A program made the position numbers and the translations under genes. Under the pieces are notes generated by a model that ran no database searches, had not been told where the DNA came from, and saw only the letters and a program-made list of their open reading frames with translations. Positions 13,784 to 22,690 of a stretch of 27,045 nucleotides of DNA are shown piece by piece (position 1 is the stretch's first letter; each line of letters opens with the position of its first letter). This stretch comes from Deltaproteobacteria bacterium (lineage in GTDB: Bacteria > Desulfobacterota > Desulfobacteria > Desulfobacterales > UBA11574). The stretch is taken from assembly GCA_019313505.1 (NCBI GenBank), contig JAFDBA010000005.1, positions 1 to 27,045 of the forward strand. Direction: 5' to 3'.

Positions 13784-16057
13784 GGGCTCTCCACCCTGGT
13801 TGGAATTGCTGAATTTCCGGGATGTAAAGTTAAAGGTCAACTTGTCGTTTTTTGTATTAATAAAAACCTCGCCGCTTTTTTCAAGTCGCCCGAACAAAAT
13901 CTCATCGGAAAGTACGTCTTTAATTTCCGTCTGTATCAGACGGGTCAGAGGTCTGGCTCCGTAACGTGGATCATGCCCGTTTTTTGCCAGCCATGTTCGC
14001 GCCCCGGAAGAAAGATCAATCGATACTTTTTTAATGGCAAGCTGTTCTTTCAGCTCTTTCATGAACTTGTCCACCACCTTTTTCATGATCTCCTCATTCA
14101 GCGCATTAAAGTGAATGATACCATCAAGACGGTTCCTGAATTCAGGGCTGAAAAACTTTTCAATAGCCTTTCTTCCTTTGTCTTCTGTATCATATTGATT
14201 ATCACCAAAACCGATGGTCTGGCTGCTCATCTCCCTGGTACCGGCATTGGAAGTCATCATAATGATGACGTTTCTGAAATCAGCTTTTTTGCCGTTGTTA
14301 TCGGTCAGGGTGGCATGGTCCAAAACCTGAAGTAAAATGTTGAACATGTCCATATGCGCCTTTTCTATTTCATCAAAGAGCAGGACGCTGTGAGGATGTT
14401 TGCGGATACCGTCCGTCAAAAGCCCTCCCTGGTCAAAGCCGATATAGCCAGGAGGTGCACCGATAAGACGTGCTACAGCATGTTTTTCCATGTATTCACT
14501 CATATCATATCGTAAAAACTGAACCCCTAGAACCTTGGAAACCTGCAGGGCTACCTCTGTTTTGCCAACCCCGGTGGGACCGGCAAACAGGAATGACCCG
14601 ATCGGTCTTTCGGGCGCTGCGAGGCCCGCACGGGATCGCTTTATAGAAGTGACAAGGGATTTTATGGCATCATCCTGCCCGAAAACCACCTGCTTGAGCT
14701 TTTCTCCAAGGGTCTCCAGTTTTATTTTATCAGGCGTTGATACACTGATAGTCGGAATTCTTGCCATCTTGGCCACGATTTTTTCAATATCTTTTGGATG
14801 GATTTTCTTTCTTATCGAGGACCCTGAAAGTCTGATAAACGCCCCGGCTTCATCGATCACATCTATGGCTTTGTCCGGCAGATAACGATCATTTATATAT
14901 TTTGCGGAAAGTTCAACAGCTACTTTCAGTGCCTGATCCGTATAAATAATACCATGATATTCCTCATAACGGGATCGCAGCCCTTTTAAAATTTGCACGG
15001 TCTCCTTAATGGGAGGTTCCAAAATTTCGATCTTTTCAAAACGACGGGACAGGGCACGATCCTTTTCAAAGTAATTTTTATAATCCTCATAGGTGGTTGA
15101 ACCGATACACCTCAAATCACCGGTTGCCAGTACCGGTTTCAGGATATTTGACGCATCCATGGATCCTCTACTGGTAGCACCGGCACCCACTATTGTATGG
15201 ATTTCATCAACAAACAAGATAGCATCTTTTTTCTTTTTCAGAGCAGCCAGCACCCCTTTTAATCGCTGCTCAAAGTCACCACGAAATTTTGTGCCTGCCA
15301 GCAACCCTCCGAGGTCAAGAGAATATATGCGAACACCTTTAAGCAGGTCGGGAATGGATCCGTCATTTATCTTGAGGGCCAGCCCTTCGGCCATTGCTGT
15401 TTTTCCCACACCAGGGTCTCCCACAAAAACAGGATTGTTCTTTCGCCTCCGGCAGAGCACCTGAATGGTTCGTTCCATTTCAAGTTTCCTCCCGATCAAC
15501 GGGTCCAGCTTTCCCCGGGATGCGCTTTTAACAAGATCAATGGTGAATTCCTCGAGAGGATCGGTCTTCCTCTTCTTTTCCTTTCTGCCTGTTTTCACAA
15601 GCCGATCTGATTCATCTTTATAAGGTAACCTGGAAACATCATGGGAGATGTAGTTTAAAACATTGAGACGGGTTATACCTTCGGAGTTCAGAAAATATTC
15701 GGCATGAGAATCCTTTTCCTGAAAAATCGATGCAAGTATATCACTTACAGCCACTTCCTGTTTTTCGGCGGAACGGACATGATTAATCGCCCGCTGAAGC
15801 ACCCTTTGAAACCCCACGGTCTGCTGGAGCACATATTCATTCTCTTCCGGGACACTCACCATCCGCTGGCTGAAAAATAATTCAAGGGCGTTTCTAAGGT
15901 TATCAATATTGCCCCCGCAATTCTCGACGATTTCTATACCGTTTTTGTCGTATAAAATGGCAAAAAGCAGATGCTCTATACAGACATACTCATGGCGTCT
16001 TTTTCTGGCTTCTCTTACAGCGAAGCCGAGTGTTTCGCTGAGTTCTTTACTGATCAT
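13775..16057 (-). CDS. clpA: ATP-dependent Clp protease ATP-binding subunit ClpA
   Basis: A 760-residue AAA+ unfoldase that feeds substrates into ClpP and receives N-degron substrates from ClpS. Clp_N repeats occupy about 1-145. The first AAA module has Walker A GDPGVGKT (213-220) and Walker B FVDE (282-285); the second has GPTGVGKT (493-500) and FDEIEKAH (561-568). The ClpP-binding loop IGF is at 615-617. There is no middle coiled-coil domain, so it is ClpA and not ClpB or ClpC. ATG 16057 follows the clpS stop by three bases, with GGAGGAAG inside clpS as ribosome binding site. clpP is not in the window. The last codons end at the edge of the inverted-repeat element. Confidence 0.97.
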   Translation of the reverse strand: MISKELSETLGFAVREARKRRHEYVCIEHLLFAILYDKNGIEIVENCGGNIDNLRNALELFFSQRMVSVPEENEYVLQQTVGFQRVLQRAINHVRSAEKQEVAVSDILASIFQEKDSHAEYFLNSEGITRLNVLNYISHDVSRLPYKDESDRLVKTGRKEKKRKTDPLEEFTIDLVKSASRGKLDPLIGRKLEMERTIQVLCRRRKNNPVFVGDPGVGKTAMAEGLALKINDGSIPDLLKGVRIYSLDLGGLLAGTKFRGDFEQRLKGVLAALKKKKDAILFVDEIHTIVGAGATSRGSMDASNILKPVLATGDLRCIGSTTYEDYKNYFEKDRALSRRFEKIEILEPPIKETVQILKGLRSRYEEYHGIIYTDQALKVAVELSAKYINDRYLPDKAIDVIDEAGAFIRLSGSSIRKKIHPKDIEKIVAKMARIPTISVSTPDKIKLETLGEKLKQVVFGQDDAIKSLVTSIKRSRAGLAAPERPIGSFLFAGPTGVGKTEVALQVSKVLGVQFLRYDMSEYMEKHAVARLIGAPPGYIGFDQGGLLTDGIRKHPHSVLLFDEIEKAHMDMFNILLQVLDHATLTDNNGKKADFRNVIIMMTSNAGTREMSSQTIGFGDNQYDTEDKGRKAIEKFFSPEFRNRLDGIIHFNALNEEIMKKVVDKFMKELKEQLAIKKVSIDLSSGARTWLAKNGHDPRYGARPLTRLIQTEIKDVLSDEILFGRLEKSGEVFINTKNDKLTFNFTSRKFSNSNQGGEPLT

Positions 16058-16060
16058 GGT

Positions 16061-16375
16061 CTATTCTTCCTCCATGGTACACTTTAGAGGAAAGCCGTTT
16101 TCACGGGCTAAAGCGTGAACCGTATTCACTTTGGTTTCAGATACTTCATATGTATAAACACCGCAAATACCGATGCCTTTTTGGTGGACATTAAGCATAA
16201 TTTCCACCGATTCTTCCGGAGATTTTTTAAAGACAAGCATCATGATTTCGATAACAAACTCCATGGTTGTATAATCGTCATTGTGGAGTAGCACCTTGTA
16301 CATGGGAGGTTCATCAATCTCGTCCCTGGTTTCTGAAATTACTTCTTCTTCCATTTCAGGACTGTGTTCGCTCAT
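16061..16375 (-). CDS. clpS: ClpS, ATP-dependent Clp protease adaptor
   Basis: A 104-residue adaptor that binds N-terminal Leu, Phe, Tyr and Trp and delivers the protein to ClpA. The pocket residues are visible: Asn32-Asp33-Asp34 in HNDDYTTMEF, the gatekeeper-position Met38, and His64 in NVHQKG. The acidic N-terminal tail (about 25 residues) is normal for the family. ATG 16375 is preferred to the GTG codons at 16390 and 16387, because a promoter with a predicted start near 16400 leaves only a short leader. It forms a two-gene unit with clpA (three bases apart). Confidence 0.95.
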   Translation of the reverse strand: MSEHSPEMEEEVISETRDEIDEPPMYKVLLHNDDYTTMEFVIEIMMLVFKKSPEESVEIMLNVHQKGIGICGVYTYEVSETKVNTVHALARENGFPLKCTMEEE

Positions 16376-16406
16376 GGCACCATTCACCACAGTTGCTTCT
16401 TAATAG

Positions 16407-16436
16407 ATCATAATCATTAATAGTTGGTCTTGTAAA
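16407..16436 (-). promoter_or_regulatory. Candidate sigma70 promoter for clpS-clpA
   Basis: On the minus strand TTTACA (5 of 6 matches) and TATGAT (5 of 6) are 18 bases apart, in the 92-base gap between secA and clpS. Transcription would start about 25 bases before the clpS ATG at 16375. Confidence 0.5.
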
Positions 16437-16467
16437 GAGGATAAAACGAAAATTCTTCCCCCTTAAA

Positions 16468-18993
16468 CTACCTTCCGCAACACTTTTTATATTTCTTCCC
16501 GCTCCCGCACGGACAGGGTGCATTCCGGCCGACCTTTTTTTGGGTCCGTTTAACCGGTTTTTTCTTTTCCGGTTCATCACCGCTGGATAATATCATCTTC
16601 TGTTCCTTTGGCTGTTGCAAATCAGCTATCTTTTTGGGTTCGGATACCTGGATTCTGAACAAAATACCCAACGTTTCTTCTTTAATCCTGGAAATCATAT
16701 CCTGGAACAGTTCGAACCCCTCTTTTTTGTATATAATTAGAGGATCCTGCTGTGCATATCCCCTTAAGCCGATCCCTTCTTTCAGGTGATCCATGCTTAA
16801 TAGATGATCTTTCCACAAATTGTCCACGTTCTGGAGCATGATAATCCGTTCAAGGTCCCTGAATTCTTCCGCTCCTATGGCCGCCTCCTTTTCATTATAA
16901 AGACTTAAACCCGCATCATAAATAAATCCGGCCAGTCCGTCACGGGTGAGCCCGTCCAGAGTATCATCATCAAGTTTGCCCATACGGAAGTGAAATTGTT
17001 TGAATACCACTTCATTTAACCCTTTCCAGTCCCATTCTTCAGGAAGTGTTCTTTCGTCAATACATCTATGGGTTATCTCCTCGGCCTTATCGCGAATCAT
17101 GTCTTCAATGGCCGGTTTTAAGCTTTTACCGTTCAGGGCTTCCCTCCGTTGTTTGTATATGACCTCCCTTTGCTGATTCATTACATCATCATATTCTAAT
17201 AGTTGCTTTCTGATATCAAAATTGTGTCCCTCAACCTTTCCCTGGGCATTTTCAATGGCTTTGCTTATGAGATTATGTTCGATGGGCTCACCCTCTTCCA
17301 TCCCCAGCTTGTCCATAATTCCGGTTATCCGTTCTCCGCCGAATATCCGTAATAGGTCATCTTCCAGAGAAAGATAGAAACGAGATGAGCCTGGATCTCC
17401 CTGTCTGCCCGAACGTCCCCTGAGCTGATTATCGATTCGCCTACTTTCATGTCTTTCAGTCCCTAAAATATGAAGCCCCCCCTGTTCAGTGACGCCTTTG
17501 CCCAAAACGATGTCAGTTCCACGGCCGGCCATATTAGTTGATATCGTAACCGCTCCTCTCTGACCAGCCATTGAGATAATCTCGGCTTCCTTTTCATGGT
17601 TTTTTGCATTCAATACCGAATGTTTAATCCCTCTTTGTTTTAATTTTTTTGAAAAACTTTCTGAAACATCAATTGAAATGGTTCCCACCAGAACCGGTTG
17701 CCCTCTTTCATGAAGTTCGACGATCTCATCCATGGCCGCATCAAATTTCTCCCGGCGGGTTTTATAAATTACATCCGGGAAATTGTTTCGGATCATCGGT
17801 TGATTTGTAGGAATAACCGACACATCCAAATCGTATATCTTTTTGAATTCAGCAGCCTCAGTATCGGCGGTACCGGTCATGCCGGCAAGTTTATTATACA
17901 TCCTGAAATAATTCTGAAAGGTAACGGTGGCCAGGGTCTGGTTTTCGTTTTCGATCTTGACGTTTTCTTTGGCTTCAAGTGCCTGGTGCAATCCTTCAGA
18001 GTAGCGTCGTCCGGGCATCAGGCGGCCTGTGAATTCATCCACGATGATAACTTCCCCATGTTTGACAATATAGTCGACATCACGCTTAAACAGGGTGTAG
18101 GCTTTAAGTGCCTGGTTTACATGATGCAAAAGTTCAATATATTTCTGGTCATACAAATTATCGACCTTGAGTGCTTTTTCCGCTTTTGCGATCCCTTCCT
18201 CGGTCATAACTGCTGACCTGGCCTTTTCATCCACGGTGTAGTCCTCTTCAGATACAAGACGTGGAATAATGCCATTGACCAGATGATATAGTTCCGTCGA
18301 TTTTTCAGCCGGACCGGATATAATCAACGGAGTTCGAGCCTCGTCAACCAATATACTGTCCACCTCATCAACAATGGCAAAATTTAGTTCTCCCTGGACA
18401 ATGGAGTCTTTGTCAAACTTCATATTGTCCCTCAAGTAATCAAAACCGAACTCATTGTTTGTTCCGTATGTAATATCTGAATTGTATGCGGCTTTACGCT
18501 CTTCATCATCCAGACCGTGCAATATACACCCGACGGAAAGTCCGAGAAATTTATAAATATGCCCCATCCATTCCGTATCTCGCCTTGCCAGGTAGTCGTT
18601 CACCGTAATAATATGAACCCCCCTTCCGGCAAGTGCGTTCAGATAAGCCGGTAGAGTGGCTGCCAGAGTCTTGCCTTCACCGGTCTTCATTTCAGCGATT
18701 TTACCATGATGAAGAACGATTCCGCCGATAAGCTGCGCATCAAAATGGCGCATCTCCAAGGTGCGGATCGATGCTTCTCTCACTGTTGCAAAAGCCTCTG
18801 GAAGAATATCATCAAGGGATTCACCATTTTTCAAACGCTCTTTAAACAACTGGGTTTGTGTTTTCAGCTCATCATCATCCATGGCCTGGATCTGAGGTTC
18901 TATGGCATTGATCTTTTCAACAACAGGTTGAATCTTTTTTAATTCCCGTTCGTTTTTGCTGCCAAACACTTTGGTTAATAAATGTGAAAACAT
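16468..18993 (-). CDS. secA: Preprotein translocase ATPase SecA
   Basis: An 841-residue full-length SecA, the ATPase that drives unfolded preproteins through SecYEG at the cytoplasmic membrane. The first nucleotide-binding fold has MKTGEGKT (102-109) and DEVDSILVDEARTPL (209-223); TGTADTE and the second fold with STNMAGRGTDI and GRSGRQGDPG follow. The C-terminus carries the zinc and SecB/lipid-binding tail APCPCGSGKKYKKCCG. AGGAGG precedes the ATG with a rather long 12-base spacer. A promoter at 19073-19101 gives it its own transcription start downstream of the M23 peptidase gene. Confidence 0.98.
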   Translation of the reverse strand: MFSHLLTKVFGSKNERELKKIQPVVEKINAIEPQIQAMDDDELKTQTQLFKERLKNGESLDDILPEAFATVREASIRTLEMRHFDAQLIGGIVLHHGKIAEMKTGEGKTLAATLPAYLNALAGRGVHIITVNDYLARRDTEWMGHIYKFLGLSVGCILHGLDDEERKAAYNSDITYGTNNEFGFDYLRDNMKFDKDSIVQGELNFAIVDEVDSILVDEARTPLIISGPAEKSTELYHLVNGIIPRLVSEEDYTVDEKARSAVMTEEGIAKAEKALKVDNLYDQKYIELLHHVNQALKAYTLFKRDVDYIVKHGEVIIVDEFTGRLMPGRRYSEGLHQALEAKENVKIENENQTLATVTFQNYFRMYNKLAGMTGTADTEAAEFKKIYDLDVSVIPTNQPMIRNNFPDVIYKTRREKFDAAMDEIVELHERGQPVLVGTISIDVSESFSKKLKQRGIKHSVLNAKNHEKEAEIISMAGQRGAVTISTNMAGRGTDIVLGKGVTEQGGLHILGTERHESRRIDNQLRGRSGRQGDPGSSRFYLSLEDDLLRIFGGERITGIMDKLGMEEGEPIEHNLISKAIENAQGKVEGHNFDIRKQLLEYDDVMNQQREVIYKQRREALNGKSLKPAIEDMIRDKAEEITHRCIDERTLPEEWDWKGLNEVVFKQFHFRMGKLDDDTLDGLTRDGLAGFIYDAGLSLYNEKEAAIGAEEFRDLERIIMLQNVDNLWKDHLLSMDHLKEGIGLRGYAQQDPLIIYKKEGFELFQDMISRIKEETLGILFRIQVSEPKKIADLQQPKEQKMILSSGDEPEKKKPVKRTQKKVGRNAPCPCGSGKKYKKCCGR

Positions 18994-19072
18994 ATAATCA
19001 AAATTCCTCCTGAATAATTAGTGCTCAAATGTATTTATGGATGGGCACTGGTTGCGTTATATTTTGTTTCAG

Positions 19073-19101
19073 AGTATACCATTAATCAATAAATTTTGCA
19101 A
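19073..19101 (-). promoter_or_regulatory. Candidate sigma70 promoter for secA
   Basis: On the minus strand TTGCAA (4 of 6) and TATACT (5 of 6) are separated by exactly 17 bases. Transcription would begin near 19066, about 70 bases before the secA start codon. Confidence 0.55.
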
Positions 19102-19181
19102 AACAGGTTGCGACTATTTCACGGAAAGAAACATAAAGTGAATGGAAAGGAAAGTAGAAAAATCGGGAAGTAACAATCGAA

Positions 19182-20183
19182 TTAGTTCAAAATGTATTTT
19201 TTGGGATTTACCGGGACTCCGTTTAATAAAACCGCATAATGGAGATGGGAGCCTGTACTGCGTCCTGAATCACCCATCTGTGCAATTATATCCCCTCTTT
19301 TGACCGAATCACCACGTTTTTTAAGCAATTTTTGAAGATGCCCGTAAATGGTAACCATCCCATAACCGTGATCAATTTTAATTATCCTGCCAAGCATAGC
19401 CTTGCTCCCTGCGAATGTTACAACTCCATCCGCAGTAGCAATAATCGGCGTCCCCTTATGATTGGCGATATCCAATCCTTTATGGAATTCTCGAAGATCT
19501 GTAAAAGGAGATGTCCGGTATCCGAAGTTCGAAGATATCCACCCTTTTGTTGGACGGATTGATGGAGTAGATGATAGAAAGTTTCGCTTGCCCTCAAGAT
19601 ATTTATAAAGGGATTCAAACCCTTTTTCCTGATTGATTGATGCCAGGTTAAGCTCCCGGGTCCGGGAATGCATTTCGCGCATCAGGCTGTTATGCTTTTC
19701 TTTTAGTGGAATCTTTGAATCGAGATCTTCAGGAACTGATCCCCCCACACCAAATATATTGTTTTGATCGGCAGGTTTTTCAATGTTTGCAATAATTCGT
19801 ATTTTCTTTTCAAAATTGTTCAAATCAACCAGCTTTGACTTTAAGGTGTTGATCTCATCCGCAAACTTTTTAATCTGTTGCCGCTGGGTATTTATTTCAT
19901 TAGTTTGATTTGTAACCTTGCTCTCAAGTTCCTGTTTGTTGAATGTTGTCTTAATATTGTAATAATCATAAACAACAAAACCGGCCAATATTGCAAAGAT
20001 GGCGGCACAGGTGCTGATCATGCCTAAAAATCGTCTGGAAACTGTTAACTGTTTCACTGTCGAGCCGGTATAGCTTAAAATAAAAAATGAAATTTTCCTG
20101 TGCATAATAAATTTTTTAAACTTATAAAAAGTCTGTTTTATTCTATTCAAGATCATTTTTAATATCGACGAATCAATTGTCAT
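19182..20183 (-). CDS. Membrane-anchored M23 (LytM-type) peptidase
   Basis: A 333-residue envelope protein. A membrane segment lies at about 54-72, a coiled coil at about 80-130, and the C-terminal M23 domain at about 215-330. Zinc ligands are visible: His234 and Asp238 in HKGLDI, His315 in SHLHY, with catalytic-type His282 (YGHL) and His313. All are intact, so cleavage of peptidoglycan cross-links is likely, with the domain outside the cytoplasmic membrane. The start is uncertain: ATG 20183 has only a weak site, and Met27 (20105), from which the protein resembles relatives, has none. It lies between folD and secA on the same strand; M23 peptidase genes beside secA are familiar from other deltaproteobacteria (recollection). 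Confidence 0.88.
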   Translation of the reverse strand: MTIDSSILKMILNRIKQTFYKFKKFIMHRKISFFILSYTGSTVKQLTVSRRFLGMISTCAAIFAILAGFVVYDYYNIKTTFNKQELESKVTNQTNEINTQRQQIKKFADEINTLKSKLVDLNNFEKKIRIIANIEKPADQNNIFGVGGSVPEDLDSKIPLKEKHNSLMREMHSRTRELNLASINQEKGFESLYKYLEGKRNFLSSTPSIRPTKGWISSNFGYRTSPFTDLREFHKGLDIANHKGTPIIATADGVVTFAGSKAMLGRIIKIDHGYGMVTIYGHLQKLLKKRGDSVKRGDIIAQMGDSGRSTGSHLHYAVLLNGVPVNPKKYILN

Positions 20184-20329
20184 TTCTATTATTTCACAAA
20201 GTTATAGATTTTAATTCGTTTAACAGCCTCAATTTAATAAAGAATCCTGGCTCAAATGACCAGGTTTTGGTTTGCCCCTGAAAGGGTCTGTTTTACTTAA
20301 AGCCGTACAAGTTAAAAGCGCCTATGTCT

Positions 20330-20390
20330 GGTTAGCCGGTTAGCCCGTTGTCCGGTATTAAATTACGGGCCAACGGGCACAACCTTTTTT
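20330..20390. repeat. Tandem 8-mer and hairpin between folD and the M23 gene
   Basis: GGTTAGCC occurs twice in tandem (20330-20345), overlapping GCCCGTTG (20343-20350), which pairs with CAACGGGC (20371-20378). A T run (20384-20390) follows on the plus strand, giving it the look of a terminator in that direction, although no plus-strand gene ends here. A smaller hairpin CCTGG/CCAGG lies just to the left near 20247-20265. Possibly a degenerate REP-like element. Confidence 0.45.
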
Positions 20391-20443
20391 AACTTTAGGT
20401 ACTTCACACTTTAGCTCACTTGCAACTTTCCCGCTTGTCCGGG

Positions 20444-21352
20444 TTAGATAATCCCCAGTTTAAATTTAAGAGATTTAAGTGTGTTTTTCATCAGCATGGT
20501 GATGGTCATGGGTCCAACGCCTCCGGGCACCGGTGTAATATAGCCCGCAATTTCCTTGGCCGCATCAAAATCAACATCTCCACTCAAAATCGCAATCTTC
20601 TTGCCGGTTTTTTCGCTTATCTTCTCACCGATCCTGTTGACACCCACATCAATTACGCATGCACCAGGTTTGATCCACTCGGGTTTTACCAGTCCAGGAA
20701 CACCTGCTGCCACGATCAGGATGTCCGCTCGCAGACAATGTGCGGCCAGATCTTTTGTGCGGGTATGAACAACGGTTACGGTTGAATTGGCGCCCGCCGC
20801 CTTCTGGAACATCATATTGGCTATGGGTTTTCCCACGATGTTGGAACGGCCTACAACCACTACCTCGGCTCCGCTGGTCTCAACTCCGGCCCGAACAATC
20901 ATTTCCTGTATACCTGCCGGGGTACAGGGGGGAAACTTGACTTCATCACCGCCGATCATAAGACGTCCCACATTGACCGGATGAAATCCATCCACATCCT
21001 TGTCGGGATCAATGGCGTTTAACACTTTTTTTTCATCGATATGCTTTGGAAGAGGGAGCTGAACAAGGATACCATTGATGGCATCATCTTTGTTGTATTT
21101 GTCGATCAGACCCAAAAGTGCCTCTTCGGAAAGGTCGTCGGGCTGGCTTTCTTGTATCTCATTGAATCCGACCCGGTGGGCGGTTTTAATTTTGAGGGTC
21201 ACGTAAGAAATTGACGCAGGACTTTCACCGACCAAAATGGTTACAAGGCCCGGAACAACGCCGTGTTTTTCTTTGATTTCTGCTACTTCAGCAATAATTT
21301 CTTCAAGAATTTGTTCACGGATTTCAGTTCCTTTAATTAGTTTTGCTGACAT
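20444..21352 (-). CDS. folD: Methylenetetrahydrofolate dehydrogenase / cyclohydrolase FolD
   Basis: A 302-residue bifunctional enzyme interconverting 5,10-methylene-, methenyl- and 10-formyl-tetrahydrofolate with NADP, in the cytoplasm. Family signatures: the catalytic Lys region SYVTLKIKTAHRVG, QLPLPKHI, DKDVDGFHPVNVGRL, PCTPAGIQEM, the dinucleotide loop VVVVGRSNIVGKP, DVGVNRI, GDVDF and TPVPGGVGPMT. Full length and intact. AAGGAG precedes the ATG. In acetogenic or sulfate-reducing relatives it can also serve the Wood-Ljungdahl pathway, but no companion gene is here to show that. Confidence 0.97.
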   Translation of the reverse strand: MSAKLIKGTEIREQILEEIIAEVAEIKEKHGVVPGLVTILVGESPASISYVTLKIKTAHRVGFNEIQESQPDDLSEEALLGLIDKYNKDDAINGILVQLPLPKHIDEKKVLNAIDPDKDVDGFHPVNVGRLMIGGDEVKFPPCTPAGIQEMIVRAGVETSGAEVVVVGRSNIVGKPIANMMFQKAAGANSTVTVVHTRTKDLAAHCLRADILIVAAGVPGLVKPEWIKPGACVIDVGVNRIGEKISEKTGKKIAILSGDVDFDAAKEIAGYITPVPGGVGPMTITMLMKNTLKSLKFKLGII

Positions 21353-21437
21353 GTTTAATCTCCTTTCATAAATAGTTTTAGATTTTGTTATAAATTACTA
21401 TTCTATTACCATCCAATTATTAATTTAGATCAAAAAA

Positions 21438-21466
21438 CTTTTAGACTAATACAATCTCAATGTCAA
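21438..21466 (-). promoter_or_regulatory. Candidate sigma70 promoter for folD
   Basis: On the minus strand a perfect TTGACA is followed after 17 bases by TAAAAG (4 of 6 matches). The leader before the folD ATG at 21352 would be about 80 bases. Confidence 0.45.
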
Positions 21467-21554
21467 GAAGACTCGTAATTTGATTTCAGCAATTTTGTTT
21501 GAGATTTTTATTGTCTTCCTTTTGATTTTGTTATATCGGGACGTTAATCAATCC

Positions 21555-21571
21555 TTTTACGAAACCGTCAA
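21555..21571. repeat. Solo terminal repeat identical to one end of the 2013-2149 element
   Basis: TTTTACGAAACCGTCAA here is identical over 17 bases to 2133-2149, the right terminal repeat of the MITE-like element. No second end or internal part was found nearby. It stands 31 bases before the dctP start codon, in the same orientation relative to the downstream gene as the copy before guaA. Confidence 0.55.
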
Positions 21572-21602
21572 GTATAACATTTAACAAGGAGGAGTTTTAA
21601 TT

Positions 21603-22610
21603 ATGAAAAAAATCTTTCTGTTTTTCCTGGTTGCAACCATGTGCGTCACCTTATTATCAACAAGTGCATTCGGAGGGGAAGCCTCACCAATCAAGCTGAC
21701 ATTCAGTATCTTTTTCCCCCCCACCCACGGGCAGACAAAAGCTGCAATGGACTGGGCTAAAGAAATTGAAAAGCGCACCGACAATAAAGTACAGATCACT
21801 GTTTTTCCTGCCGGAACCCTGACAAAAGCCCCCCAATGTTACAGCGGCGTGGTCAATGGAATTTCAGATTTGGGATTCAGTCTGTTCGCCTATACCCGAG
21901 GACGTTTTCCGGTCATGGCGGCAGTTGATCTTCCCATGGGCTATCCGAATGGAAAAGTGGCCAGCAAGGTCGCACAGGAATTTGCAAAGACCTTCAAGCC
22001 CGAAGAGTTAAACGACGTAAAAGTCCTCTATCTTCATGCACACGGCCCGGGCCTTCTTCATACAAAAAAACCGGTAAGGAAACTTGAAGATCTCAAAGGT
22101 ATGAAAATCAGAGCTACCGGCCTAAGCGCCAAGGTGGTTGAAACTCTCGGTGGTGTTCCGGTGGCAATGCCTCAAGGTGGTACCTACGAAGCACTTAATA
22201 AAGGGGTTGTAGAGGGAACATTTGGCCCCATGGAAGTTCTAAAAGGGTGGAAACAGGCCGAAGTTATCAAATACACCACGGAATGTTACAGCGTTGGCTA
22301 CACCACAACCTTTTTCGTTGTGATGAACCTTGACAAGTGGAACGCCCTTCCAGCTGATGTTCAAAAGGTTTTTGAAACGGTTAGTGACAAATATGTGGAT
22401 GTTCACGGAACGGTATGGGACAGTACCGATAAAGAAGGCAGGAAATATACAGAAAGTTTGGGCAACGAAATTATACCCCTGTCTGATGAAGAAAGTACCA
22501 GATGGCACAAGGCTGTCAAACCGGTTATCAAGGATTATATCACTAAAATTCCAAACGGCGACAAATACGTCGAAAAGATCAGAGAATTGATTAAAAAATA
22601 TTCAAAGTAA
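21603..22610 (+). CDS. dctP: TRAP transporter solute-binding protein DctP
   Basis: A 335-residue periplasmic binding protein of a tripartite ATP-independent transporter. A signal peptide covers about 1-24 (KKIFLFFLV... with cleavage near AFG-GEA). The DctP fold is shown by KLTFSIFFPPTHG, FPAGTLTKAP, and KGMKIRATGLS, whose Arg170 corresponds to the residue that binds the substrate carboxylate. A C4-dicarboxylate or other organic anion is therefore likely, but the ligand cannot be read. AAGGAGGAG precedes the ATG by eight bases. A terminator follows the gene, before the membrane subunits. Confidence 0.93.
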   Translation: MKKIFLFFLVATMCVTLLSTSAFGGEASPIKLTFSIFFPPTHGQTKAAMDWAKEIEKRTDNKVQITVFPAGTLTKAPQCYSGVVNGISDLGFSLFAYTRGRFPVMAAVDLPMGYPNGKVASKVAQEFAKTFKPEELNDVKVLYLHAHGPGLLHTKKPVRKLEDLKGMKIRATGLSAKVVETLGGVPVAMPQGGTYEALNKGVVEGTFGPMEVLKGWKQAEVIKYTTECYSVGYTTTFFVVMNLDKWNALPADVQKVFETVSDKYVDVHGTVWDSTDKEGRKYTESLGNEIIPLSDEESTRWHKAVKPVIKDYITKIPNGDKYVEKIRELIKKYSK

Positions 22611-22626
22611 ATTAATTTTGATTTTG

Positions 22627-22678
22627 AGGGTTGTCCTGATCGAATATGTTTTGAATTAGGGCAGCCCTATTTTTTTTT
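22627..22678 (+). terminator. Intrinsic terminator/attenuator between dctP and dctQ
   Basis: AGGGTTGTCC (22627-22636) pairs over all ten positions with GGGCAGCCCT (22659-22668), including two G-U pairs, around a 22-base loop, followed by A and nine T (22670-22678). It ends 12 bases before the dctQ start. Partial readthrough would give more binding protein than membrane subunits. Confidence 0.8.
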
Positions 22679-22690
22679 ATTTCAGGTAAA

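Noticed and set aside
13973..14335. Plus-strand ORF inside clpA
   Set aside because: Antisense shadow of the second AAA module, which is fully conserved on the minus strand.
17698..18216. 172-codon plus-strand ORF inside secA
   Set aside because: It is antisense to conserved SecA coding sequence with no ribosome binding site or family resemblance.
20343..20390. Terminator for a plus-strand gene
   Set aside because: No plus-strand gene ends upstream, and the T run is on the wrong side for the minus-strand folD, so it is listed as a repeat/hairpin only.
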